From NCBI GenBank assembly GCA_033439795.1, contig JAUTDP010000012.1:2170001-2234000 (forward strand): DNA of 64,000 nucleotides, in the 5' to 3' direction. This DNA is from Sordaria brevicollis (Eukaryota > Ascomycota > Sordariomycetes > Sordariales > Sordariaceae). Positions 25,225 to 35,982 of this stretch are shown here, one piece after another. Each line of letters begins with the position of its first letter. The first letter of the stretch is position 1. Under the pieces are notes generated by a model. That model searched no databases. It saw nothing but the letters and a program-made list of their open reading frames with translations, and was not told the origin of the DNA. The translations under genes and the position numbers were made by a program.

Positions 25225-28016
25225 ATGGATACCCCGCGTCGTTCAAGATCAATACTGAGGGATCCCAGTCAACCCGCTAGTCCATTCAGAGTCCGCTTTG
25301 CACCTGGCACCGCTGCCCCCGCTCCCGCCATGCCTCCCAAAAAACGCGCCGCCGACGACAACGACAACAACGATGACAACCGCCGACGTTCGAGGCGGCT
25401 GTCACAGCCCAGCGCCCGCTTAAGAGAGATCAATGCCGAGTTTGAAAGCGGAGGAGAACAGGAGCGAGACGATGGGGACGGGGATGGGGATGACGAGAGG
25501 ACCCCAGGAAGACCAGCGCCTACTCGAGCCCCCCGCATTGTTCTCAAGAATAATAACAAGAATAAAAAAACGACCGTCAAATTGAAGAGGAGCACTACTG
25601 CTGGCAAGCAGCCTACCCAGCGTACCACATCTAGCTTGAAGGTCAAGCTCAAGGCACCCGCTCCCTCCTCTTCGACCGCCCCCCCTCCTCGACCTCAACC
25701 TCGTCGTCCTCGATCAGCCTCCAACGCAAGCGCAAGCACGGCCAACGGCATAACAGAGGAGGAGGACCACGATGAACAGCAAGAAGACCAACAAGAAGAT
25801 CAACAAGACGAGGTCGAGATCATCAAGGTGACACCTCGCGCCGCGCCCTCTCCTCGGTCCCCTCGTGTTGCCAGAAAATCGCGCAAGTCAGCCTCGGTTC
25901 CCCCAGCGCCGCCGCCGATTCCAGATTTTCTGAATATCCTATTCACATACAATGCTCAGTGGGTGGCGGATATACAATTCAACCGCCTGTCGGTCAAGCC
26001 TGGCAAACTGCCTACCCTCGTTTCGAACGACCGGGTCCCCGTCGAGAGAGATCCTGATGGCACCGTCAATGCCGATGACGATTCTGGTACCCTTGGCCTC
26101 ACTCTGTTGGGTCGAGTGCGAGAGGTCGAGAATGGTATCATGGATGCTGCCCGCAACGAGTGCGAGCTCTTGGGTATGGATCCCACCATCTCTGTACAAT
26201 ACGCAGACTGGTCGGCTGGTATACTGGAGACAGCCAGGAACAGGAAAGGCACGACGCTATTCCAACTACGCGTTTTGCCTAAGAAGGATGACCCAGTTAC
26301 ACCGTTTGGGTTTTGTGATACCGCCAGAGTGCTGCGCAGCCTGCTTGAGGAGCCCGCTGAGCGGTATTTTATCACGGTTACTGCCCACCTTCGTATAACT
26401 GGGGGATTCCAGCAGCGGCAAAGCACTGTTTCTGTTATGGGCACACCAACACCTTCTAGAGTCACCTCTTTTACTGAAAAGCTCGCGCAGTCACAGTCAC
26501 GGTCGCAGTCACAACCTCGCCAACTCTCCTCCTTGCGCCAGTCCTCTACACCTGCCACGCCCACCATCGCCGGCTCCAGCACTCCTGTCAGTAGCTCCAG
26601 ACAGTCGACCGCACCTGCCAGCACTTCCAAACAATCCGTCAAATCGAACAAGAAGAAGACCACGACCAACTCGATGGTGGAGGAGCTCATGGCGCGCCGC
26701 GCACGCGATCGTGAGGAGGCACGCCAGGGCAAAGAACGGGTTACTCTAATATATGAAGATCTGGGCAAGGCATGGGGATGTGATAAGGGTCGCGAGTGTA
26801 AAAACTACCGCAAAGGCAACGAGTATCACTGGTGTTTTCTTTTTCCCAACTCAAAACACCACTACCCATTAACCCCAAGAGACCTCATCGACTGGGCACA
26901 CGCCATTGCTCACAAGCGCGCCACCACAAACCAGCCTCCAGCCTCCATCACAGGGCGTTGGTTCGACTCTAAACACGAGTCCTCCTCCTCATCCTCCGGC
27001 ACGCAAATGATTCAGCAGTCGAATCTACAGCCATTTCAACAGTTTCTGCCATATGGCGCACCGGGGTCGAAGCGCGGTGGCGGTGGGGTGGGATATATGC
27101 CCATGCCCCAAGTTTTCAACATCAGTCTCCAGAACGGTCACCAGGGTAGTAACAATGGTAACACGCTGCCAGCTACGGCCCCTATAACCTTCACTGACGT
27201 TAGCAATATGGGTATGGGTAATATGGGCAATATGGGTATGGTAGCTGAGCCTACCTTACCTACCTTGCCCACCGCGACCGCGACCAGCTCCCGCGCTGGC
27301 AGCAGTCGAGTTGGTGACAACGACCCTCTACCCTCCTCCCCTCCACCCTCATCACCGCCAAACAAACCATCAGAGTCCCTTGTCACCGACTTCATGAAGC
27401 AGTTGATATTTCGACACGCGCCCAGAACCAACGAAAACCAGGGTTTGCGTGACGCGCTGTTCAGTATCCAAAAATCCCTCATATCCGGTCGGCTCTCCCT
27501 CCACCACGCGCGCGACCTCCCCAAGCAGTGGTATCTTGCTCATGGAGTTGATGAGGGTATCTATATGGTAATCAAGAAAGGGATCAAAGAATTTCTCCAT
27601 CTCGAGAGGGATTATATACAGCGGTCGTCGTCACCACCACCACCACCACCACCACCACCGCAGGCGGCACCAGCTCCCAAGCAACAGGCTCCAGCACCCC
27701 CGCCACCCGAAACCATAGATCCCAAGTTATTATCACAAGGTAAACCCCATCCGTTTTTTTGATCTATAGCATTTGCTAACAGCCGTGTTCACCAGACTCG
27801 TCCATCCCCCAAGACTCGCTTTGGCAAGACGTTCATAACCACCGCGGCCCACCCCCCATCGAACAGAACGACGATCAAGAACAAGAAGATGACGACGACA
27901 CCATCTATACCAGCTTCATCAACGATGATGAGGAGACCAATCCGGATGATGGCCCGCGTACCGACTACGACGACGACGAGACTGCGACTGAGGCTGATGA
28001 TGATGACGAGCTTTGA
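25225..28016 (+). CDS. Transposon passenger gene, 911 residues, function unknown
   Basis: Exons 25225-27739 and 27796-28016 (56 bp intron with CTAAC) give 911 residues; stop TGA at 28014. I do not recognise a family. Residues 1-230 are low-complexity and basic, with many Arg/Ser/Pro and acidic patches (GGEQERDDGDGDGDDE), suggesting a nuclear, DNA- or chromatin-associated protein. Residues about 233-400 look folded (DFLNILFTYNAQWVADIQFNRL). A Ser/Gln-rich linker follows. Residues about 517-560 hold WGCDKGRECKNYR, then HWCFLF and HHYPLTPRDLIDWA, a Cys/His arrangement that could bind zinc. Another helical block lies at about 722-797, then a proline run encoded by a CCA-type repeat, then a very acidic tail. 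A later in-frame ATG at 25330 is possible. Its place between the TIRs suggests a role in transposition or a captured host gene; both are inference. Confidence 0.82.
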
Positions 28017-28218
28017 GGGATTTTTTTACACAAGAGGGGGATTCTACACTTCGATCTATTATTACAGATAATAATACTTTTACACTTCTGATGGCAGATT
28101 TGGCACTTTTGGCACGTCTGGTACATCTTACACCTTGCGGGTTTTTTTTTTCGTAACTCGACAACGGTCGACTTTGAGCATGTTCAAAACAGTACATCTA
28201 CCATACAAAACAACATCC

Positions 28219-29340
28219 TTATGCGACTGTTCCCGTCGTTGTCAACTCGTGCAGCTGGTCCCCATACAACGCAACGTAGTCTTTTTCACGGTTATCGACG
28301 TCGTCACGGAATGGCACGTTTGCCTGGCGGTAGTGCCCGCGTATGGCATCGACCCGCTGCCCTACCTCCCTCGCAACCCCCTCCAAGAACGCCTTAAACT
28401 CTTCATTGCTCAGCGTATCACCGCCAGCGTGTTGGTATTGCCGTCGTATACAGGCCTTCACATCACTGAAGTATGCCTCGATGGGGTTGAAGTCTGGTGA
28501 ATATGGCGGCAAGAACCATAACAGCACACCTCTGTTGTCGCATGCGGTCTTGATGGCGGGGTCCTTGTGCCATGATGCGTTATCCATCACCAATATACTA
28601 TAACGACCAGGGAACGGGTTCATCTTAGGCAACACCTCCTCCTCCAACCAAGCAATAAAACCGGTCGTATCTGTTGCTCCCTTATAACACAACACGTCGA
28701 TGAGGCCATCCACAGTTATTGCTGGCAATAGATGGAACCGTTTCCCCCTGGTGAGCGCACTCTCTGCAACTGGTGCCATACCCTTTGGTGCCCATCCAGT
28801 ACGACGAGCACCGTCCCTCTTATCAACACCAGACTCGTCACAGAACACGTACATCTCTGCTGAAAACGTGGAAACCTTCCTCAACCAGTCTAACCGCAAT
28901 GGCTCGCTGCGCTGGGAAGCCTTGTGCGCCATCCTCTTGTTGGTCCATTCAGAAGCCTTCAATTGCTTTGATATGGCGCTCGTTGATACATGTATGTCCA
29001 TTTCAGTGGCCAGATAGTACTGTATCTCATCGAGGTATAAATCGGGCTTGTGGCGAAGGAGCTCGAGAACTTCCTGTACGACCAACAGTTAGATACCATA
29101 CCAGGGTACTCAAAGTCTACAGCCATTGCTCACCTCCATGACCGCTGGCGTCAATATTATTGCGTTATATTTCGAGTTACTCTGGGGGTATAATTTGCCG
29201 GTGGTATCGAAGTTTCGTTTTAACCTCCAGATTTGGCGCTCGCTCATGCCAACGGATTGCGCGATTTGACGTGGATGCTCGCCAGCCGTCAGCATCATGT
29301 AGATACTTTGGCGCTGCCTCTTATTACTGCGTGTTCTCAT
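28219..29340 (-). CDS. Tc1/mariner (IS630-type) DD34E transposase
   Basis: Exon 1 29340-29134 (69 codons) and exon 2 29073-28219, joined across a 60 bp intron that starts GTGAGC, contains CTAAC and ends ACAG; 353 residues. The N-terminal part has a helix-turn-helix (HPRQIAQSVGMSERQIWRLKR, residues 22-42) followed by a second winged-helix-like segment (DLYLDEIQYYLATE and STSAISKQL). The catalytic triad is complete: D148 in FCDESG, D233 in VMDNASWH and E268 in SPDFNPIE, with 34 residues between the last two, the Tc1-type DD34E spacing. The fold matches the DDE superfamily endonuclease domain of IS630/Tc1. The protein should bind the 56 bp termini and cut and paste the element. No stops, frameshifts or RIP changes are visible. 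The first in-frame ATG is at 29373, but MRTRSNKRQRQ at 29340 is the more usual start. Confidence 0.93.
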
Positions 29341-29461
29341 GGCTATACCGATTATACATCGCGAGAGCTTCAAAATCCGACCAAAACCAGCAGATTTGGC
29401 AGTAAAACCGCGGAGATATTCAACTTTTACGATTCACGATGTCTGTTTTGATGTGGTGTTG

Positions 29462-29517
29462 TGTAAAGGGGGGTGCCCGTGCAAAGTGGGGACTGACACC
29501 TCGATTTCAACACACAG
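29462..29517 (-). repeat. Right terminal inverted repeat of the 4.46 kb transposon
   Basis: Reverse complement of 25062-25117 with one mismatch. It lies 121 bp upstream of the transposase start codon, so transposase transcription may begin within or next to the repeat. Confidence 0.95.
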
Positions 29518-32500
29518 CACCCATTCAGCGCCCAGCGCCAGCGCCGAAGTTGGAAACCTCCAAACCTTGAATGGATATCAAACTGATAGCTGATGGAGAA
29601 AGAAACGGGCCAGGGGAAAGGGGAAACAGAACACCAACTGACAACAGCCAGACAGACGGCAACAATCGCCGGTTGCTGCAAGTGCCTGAATACGTACATT
29701 GGAAAAGCGGATATCAGAATCCATATTCCAAGTTCCAGTTTCCATCAACATCGCGACTCGGCCTCCGGCCTTTTTTCGCCTTCTTCTCCCACTTGCGCTC
29801 GCTGGATTGTGACAACTTCGCGGGTTTTTGCACAAAGTGACGAGAGGGACCAACCGCCAACGTGCTCGGGCCAAGCAACAGGCTTTAAGGTCTTGGCATC
29901 AACTCAATTCTTGTTCATTCGCTTCGTTCCTTCCTCCTCCGCCCGCGCCCGAAATCGAAATGCCTTCCACATCCCGTTCAAGACCCGTCTCCTCACGGAC
30001 CACCTCACCCTTCCTCCTCGCGAGCGACTCCCCGTCCTCCCCCCTAATAACATCGGAGACACCCTCCCAGATGGGAATGGACGCATGGAGACGCAGATCA
30101 CCACTTTCACTTTCTCTGTTCAAGTTCGCTTTCATCATCACCACCCAAAGATTCGGGCTTGCGAGCAACTGGTAATCGTACCATGAGGATCCTCTGGTAG
30201 CACCACCAAGGCCATCGTCTTCGGGACCAACGCCTACCAGTTACGGTGACAGTTACCAATGGCGTGGCTCACTACGTCAAAAGTAGCTGCACCGGCATCG
30301 AAGAGGAATTGCACCAGGATCATGAAGAAAGCATGTTTTGCGGAGTACGGAGTTCTGATTCTTCCTCGAGTCTGAAGTCTCAGTCAGATCTCAGCTTCTC
30401 TTCGAGTCAGGGGACAATCTTCCATCTCATCTCGTGAGACTATAATCATCACCTTCCCTAGGGTTGTGTTGCCGTAACGAACCGATCGAAACTGATGCCA
30501 TGCCCTGTCCTATTCTGTCATGCCCTGCCCTGTCACGCGAGGTTGGTGGACGATTGTCGACAATGTCAGTAATGTCTACAGTGCTACAGTGGCATGGCAG
30601 CATGTCACCATGCCAGTAATTTGGGGAGGGGATCAATGAGGAAGCATGACGGTTCATCACAACCCCTCCTGGCACCTGTCGAACATGTCTCCTGGCCCTG
30701 CTGGCCCGAGTCCGACATCCCACAAGATCCCATCTCCCTACAGGAACAGCCCTGACAGCCGGGCAGCCATACATAATTCAGGGGTCCAGCGATTTTTATC
30801 TGGGGAACTGTGATGTCAACCGATCAAAAGGGCGAAACTTCGGCCCAATCTCAACGGCATCGCCAAAAATAAAATAAGATGAACGACAGAGTACGGACCA
30901 ACATCTGCACCATGACGGATCATTGTGGGAGAATAGAGAAGAAAAGCACAAATTCATCCTGTGAAATGAGTTGTGACCATCAAATCTCTGGAATGTTATG
31001 CTTGAGGACTTCGACAGTGCTCTCGGCTGTACTTCGTCATTCATCGACAGCATATCGCGGTTCACAACTCCTGCCGAGCCTGGCGAAGAACACTTTCAAT
31101 TCCAAATACGACTCCCACTCTCTTTCAAGGATAGCATACTGGTAGATATCTAGGGGCAAGATCCAGACAAGAACGTCGAATACACGAACGACTAGAAATT
31201 TCGAACGCCCACCAAGAAGTCGCATCACAACATGACCATGTGAACATTCTCATTTCACATACATGTCAATGGCAACATAGCGGCCTTCGAGGTCTAGACC
31301 TTCACAGCCTCATCTTTGGCATTCCTGAAGCCAGGCACACTTGCTGACTGTCACATACTCTCCGGTCTTGCTGGCCATTGTCTTCCATCATCGCACCGGC
31401 GAGATGCCCGAGGGGCAAATTTACATCCTTGGCCGTACCGTTAAAGACCGTGATGCGCTTCGTCCCGCCACTAGCGATTTCCAAACCATTTGCCGTGAAA
31501 GATGGGGAGTATGACCTCATGACGCATCAACTTGCACAGTAAAGAACCTCAAACTCACTCGGTAGTTACACGACTTCCTTTTCCAAAACCCAGGTCCCAG
31601 AACGGAAACACAAATTCGAAGTTGATATTCTCAACACCAACATCAGATTTGTGTCTTCAACATCTAGAACCTACAGGTAGAGAGAACAAGAAGCTAAGAG
31701 GACATGATAAACTCCGACCCCCATGAACTCTTTTGGCATTTCGCTTTAGCATCTCACTATGTACGCTCCTGCCTATCAAAGGGCGAGGGAGAGAATTTAA
31801 GCCAGAATGCAAACTCTTTAACATGCCAGGCATGCCCAGAGATGCTAAACCACTTGACATGGCTTGACATCCCTTGACTTTTTTTCTTTAGACTCTTGGA
31901 CATCAGTAAACATCGGATCAGATCTTCAACACTAGGGAAGGGAGGGGAAGTAATCTTCGGCACTAACGATGCTGTCTTTTTCTTAGCATCTCAGGCATCT
32001 CTTTGGTGGGTAGATATCGTTGGAAAGCAAGAGATTCAACTTTTCTTTTCTTTTCTGTTTGAGACTTTGTTGATCGCCTTGCTTCGAGATGGCAAGTGAA
32101 TGGGGAAAACCCGATTGTAACCTTTCCTTGCCGTTGTTATTCTTTTTTACTCTCCCACCAAGATGGTTCACGCCGGTCAGCTTCGTAGGTTTCTGACCCC
32201 TATGCCGATTGACCTTCCTAGGTATACCTTGAACTGTCTTCTCTTTTTCTGAACTCAGGGAATAGGTACACAACAACCTCGCCATAGTGACCACACCATT
32301 ACCGCCAGCTGACCTTATATGTTCGCCAATAACAAGCACCAGATGACCGTTCACCTGTCACCAGAACTGTTCACTTCTCATCACCAACGGCACGGGTAGC
32401 TGTAATGAGTAACTGTAAGGCAAGAGTCAAAGGGGTACCGCTGTCGCTGTTATTGCCTATTTGGTTCTCTCCCCTTATCCTTTGCTCTCCTCTCCCATTT

Positions 32501-33230
32501 GTCACTTTACAATCAGCAAAGACGATAGACATACCATGCGGAAGCAACCCATCCATCCATCCTATCATGAACTATCGCGCTGGCTCGCCTGGGCATTGGC
32601 TTCACCGTCAGGACCGTAAAGAAAATTTGCAAAACCTAGCTGCTGATCCCCCGCATCTGTGTCTCGGTATTTCGCGGTTGTTGTCTTTTCGAACCATCGA
32701 ATCAGCTTCAGAACGAAGGAACGAAGTTACCACGAAGACGACTGAAATCAACATAGCGCACAGTTAACAGCCAACCATTTACGGTGATGGTCGATGAAGC
32801 ATGAGATTTGAGGTTGATCTTCATCCTTGAAGCAAATGAGGTTGCTTGGCGGTGGAATTAACCACAATCAATGATAGCGTACATGAATCGTGTCTCAAAC
32901 AGATTACGATCTCGCTCTGTAACGGCATTGACGGTTCGGACAAGTAGTCACAAGGAGAAATACACAATGCCGAAGCTCATCTAACAGAGGAAGATCAAAA
33001 TACGATTTGTGGTATCACTTGTGAAGAACGCCGTGGGACATGCTTTATGCTCAAGACAGAAGAAAGTTGATTGGCTTTTAGATGAACCCCCATTGAGAGA
33101 GAAGACGATGTCGATGTTGTTTCCACAACCCAGCAGATGATTTCGCACCCATGCGTTTCGAACCCGGTTTTGTTTCCTCCCAAATGTTGTTGGTGTTCAA
33201 CCCCTAGCAAAGACCAAAACAACCTCCAAT
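29518..33230. other. Long intergenic region right of the intact transposon
   Basis: 3.7 kb of normal composition with only short, overlapping frames. One frame starting at ATG 29960 (MPSTSRSRPVSSRTTSPFLL..., ending about 30175) has fungal-like Ser/Pro/Arg composition and could be the first exon of a small gene. I cannot find a convincing continuation. The segment nearest 33230 should hold the rpl5 3' UTR. Confidence 0.4.
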
Positions 33231-34452
33231 TTACTCCTCGCGGAGAGCGGCAATGCGCTCCTGGACGCCAGCAGCGCGCTGCTCGCGGGTGAGCTTGGCC
33301 TTCTTGTACTTGAGGGACTCGGCCTTCCACTCCTCCTTGGTCTTCTTGGGAGCGTCAGACTCGACCTTCTTGAAGGGGTCCTCGCGGATGGCGGCGTGGG
33401 CCTCGGCGTAGAGGTCCTCAAGGCCGTCAGCCTCGATATCGTCCTCAATGTAGCGGTTGAACTGGGACTTGTAGCGCTCCTCATCGTCGTCGGCGAGGGT
33501 CTCCATGTACTCAGCGACGTGACCGCCGAAGATGTACTTCTTGAGGGTCTCGGCGTCGAGCTCCTCGGACTCGATGTCGAAGCCGGGGAAGCGGTTCTCG
33601 GAGTGGGGGATGAAGATACCGCCGTCGGAGGCACCCTTCATGGCACCGAAGACACGGGCACCGGTGGAGGTGCGGGCAAGACCGACATCAAGGAAGCACT
33701 TGAAGGGGCGGCGCTCGCCATCGTCGGTCTCGGCGGCCTCGGTGAGCTTGTACTCACCGTCAGCCTCCTCAACACCCTTGAAGGTCTCGTCGAGGCCGAG
33801 CTTCTTGAGGACACGGCGGGCGAGGAGGAGACCGGTGGCGTAGGCAGCAGCCCAGTTGGTGAGACCGTGCTCGATGCCGTAGGCCTTGAGCTCGTGAGAG
33901 TAGGCGGAGGCGAAGACCTTGTCGCCGGTGATCTCGGAGCTCACAACCTGGAGGATGATGTCGCGGTTGGTGAAGCGGACGACCAGGCGGTACTTGGGAG
34001 CGTTGTACTTGTTCTTGGCCTGGGTGATGAGGCGCTTGCGGGCATAGTAGTCGGTCTTGCCCTCTCTTCTGCGCTTGTACTTAGTCTGGAAGCGACTATT
34101 TGTGACGAATGGAATGTTAGCGAACCCCGGTTCTCCTGTCAAATTTTTTTTTTTCGATTTCTGGACATCTGCTTACCTGTAGTACGCGCTGTTCTTGACA
34201 AGCTTGTGGAAGGCCTGACAATCAAATATCCCGAGTCAGCAATTATCGCTTCAGAAATAATCCTCCTGTCCGAAGCATCTTGCGGTGACTCTTTCTCTCC
34301 ATTTGATTTGATTTTTTTATTCCCCCGGGTTTGCCCTCTGGAATTGGTGGTGGTGATGGTGGTGGTGATTTCGAACGCAGCGTCGCTTGGGCCGCTCATT
34401 GCTGATACGGCCGTACACGACGCGCACGCCGTAGATATCGTCAACTTACCAT
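33231..34452 (-). CDS. rpl5: 60S ribosomal protein L5 (uL18)
   Basis: Three exons on the minus strand: 34452-34450 (the ATG alone), 34214-34177 and 34095-33231, with introns of 235 and 81 bp; 301 residues. Splicing gives [34 protein letters not shown] in pieces matching the start of eukaryotic L5. [56 protein letters not shown] and the basic C-terminal tail follow as in the family (yeast L5 is 297 residues). L5 binds 5S rRNA together with L11 and enters the central protuberance of the 60S subunit. Codon use is strongly biased to C-ending codons, as expected for a highly expressed gene. Reading exon 3 without splicing gives a false N-terminus ([12 protein letters not shown]). Confidence 0.97.
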
Positions 34453-34996
34453 TTTGACTACTTTTGCTGGGTGCACTCAACAAACGGTCTTGAGACGGGC
34501 TGGGTTGTCAGAAGGGAAATTTCAAGATCGCGAACAAACTTTGGTGGGCAGGAATTTCGCACTACAACCCCACAGCCCTAAATGCAGGACGGCGTGTGAT
34601 TGGTCGGATTGGCCGCTGGATTGTCAACTCAGGTGGGCGACGACCGACCCTTCCCCCCCTGCCTCACCACGGTGCCACGGTGGGCGACGAGCGCCAAGAT
34701 TTGCATGCGCCCGGCAGGCAAATGTGGGTCCTGCCAGTGCCATCGCAGCGGTAACTGGTGAACCTTGGTGGTCTCCTCGGGCTTCCGTAGCCGTCGACCT
34801 CTGGCATCACTGTCCCGAACCGAGGTCTGTCACTCACTTCACTCGCTTCCTAGTGCCAATGTGCGGAGGTCGGTCCAAATGTTAATGTTGATAGATGAAT
34901 CAAAACTTCCTTTATTCCCCCAAAGTCCCTTGAAACTGTTCTGTGATGCTTCCTGACGAGTTTCCCGCTGAATACATCATTGAAGCCATCGACAAC
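34453..34996. promoter_or_regulatory. Divergent promoter of rpl5 and the HAD hydrolase gene
   Basis: About 540 bp shared upstream region. AGCCCTAA at 34574-34581, some 120 bp upstream of the rpl5 ATG, resembles the ARCCCTAA (Tbf1-type) box found in ribosomal-protein promoters of many fungi. This is a single short match and function is inferred only. Confidence 0.35.
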
Positions 34997-35982
34997 ATGG
35001 CTCCCTCAGATCTCAAAGGGAAGGGGTCCCCCAAGCCCAAAGTGATCCTCTTTGACATTGGCGGCGTCTGTGTAAGTCAACAACAACACCACCACATCAC
35101 CATTTCATTTTATACACTCCTCACCAAACAGGAACAAGTACTAACACCACCTCTCAGGTCGTCTCCCCCTTCCAATCAATCCTCAACTACGAACTCACCC
35201 ACTCCATCCCCCCCGGCTGGATCAACCACTCCATCTCGCGCTCCGCCCCCTCCGGCTTCTGGCACCGTTTGGAGACTGGTTCCATCCCCATGGACTCTGC
35301 CTTCTTCGCCGGCTTCACCCGCGACCTGCACAACCAATCCCTCTGGGAATCCTTTTACCGTTCCCAGCAAGCCAAAAACCCTTCCCGCTTCCCTCCAGCT
35401 GGCTCACCCATCCCTCCGATCCCCCAGATCGACGGCGAGTGGCTGTTTCATGACATGATGGAACACGCTAGATCTCCGGATCCTTGGATGTACCCTGCCC
35501 TCAAGAAGTTGAAGGAAGATGGACGGTATGTGGTAGCGGCGTTGAGTAACACTGTAATCTGGCCGGAGGGACATAAGTGGGCGGAGAAGGATTTTTTCAG
35601 TGACCCGCTACGACAACTATTCGATGTGTTTGTTAGTTCAGCGCACGTGGGGCTGAGGAAGCCGGATCCAAAGATTTATCAGTTGGCTTTGGAGAAGGTG
35701 AATGAGTTTGCCAGGGCGAATGCGGACAGCGAAAGGGGCAAGAGGGGTGGTTGGGGAGAGGGTGTTAGGGCGGAGGATATTGTGTTTTTGGATGATATCG
35801 GAGAGAACCTGAAGTCGGCGAAGAAGGCTGGGTTTAGGACGATCAAGGTCGGGTTGGGAAGGGCGTTTGAGGCGGTTGATGAGCTGGAGCAGGTGACGGG
35901 GTTGAAGTTGGCGGGTGATCATCCGAGGGTTGCGGTCAAGCCGGATTATAGTGCTGGGAAGGGGGCGAAGGCTAAATTGTGA
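34997..35982 (+). CDS. HAD-like hydrolase (epoxide-hydrolase N-terminal/HAD-IA type)
   Basis: Exons 34997-35071 and 35158-35982 (86 bp intron) give 299 residues from ATG 34997; an in-frame ATG at 34946 would add 17. The four HAD motifs are present: I, ILFDIGGV (nucleophile D20); II, ALSNT (about 155); III, GLRKPDPKIY (about 192, the lysine); IV, IVFLDDIGENLKSAKKAG (about 237). In motif I the second Asp, the general acid of classical phosphatases, is replaced by Gly (DxGGV). This is common in the branch that includes sEH N-terminal-like and YihX-like proteins. A Ser/Pro-rich insertion (RFPPAGSPIPPIPQID) sits in the cap region. Substrate unknown; probably a small phosphorylated metabolite, by family analogy. 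Confidence 0.88.

Larger units (their letters stand above)
25062..29517. mobile_element. Intact two-gene Tc1/mariner-type transposon, 4456 bp
   Basis: Perfectly opposed 56 bp terminal inverted repeats (one mismatch) bound the element at 25062-25117 and 29462-29517. Inside are two spliced, open genes in convergent orientation: a passenger gene (25225-28016, +) and a DD34E transposase (28219-29340, -), with 202 bp between their stop codons. Outside the repeats, CA precedes the left end and CA follows the right end, so a 2 bp duplication is possible, but it is not the TA expected for this superfamily. Composition is normal, with no RIP, although transposons in this lineage are normally mutated. 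This suggests one copy or a recent arrival. The element may still be active. Confidence 0.88.

Noticed and set aside
33396..34457. 353-codon plus-strand open frame
   Set aside because: Antisense of rpl5 running through its introns; composition is that of a codon-bias shadow.
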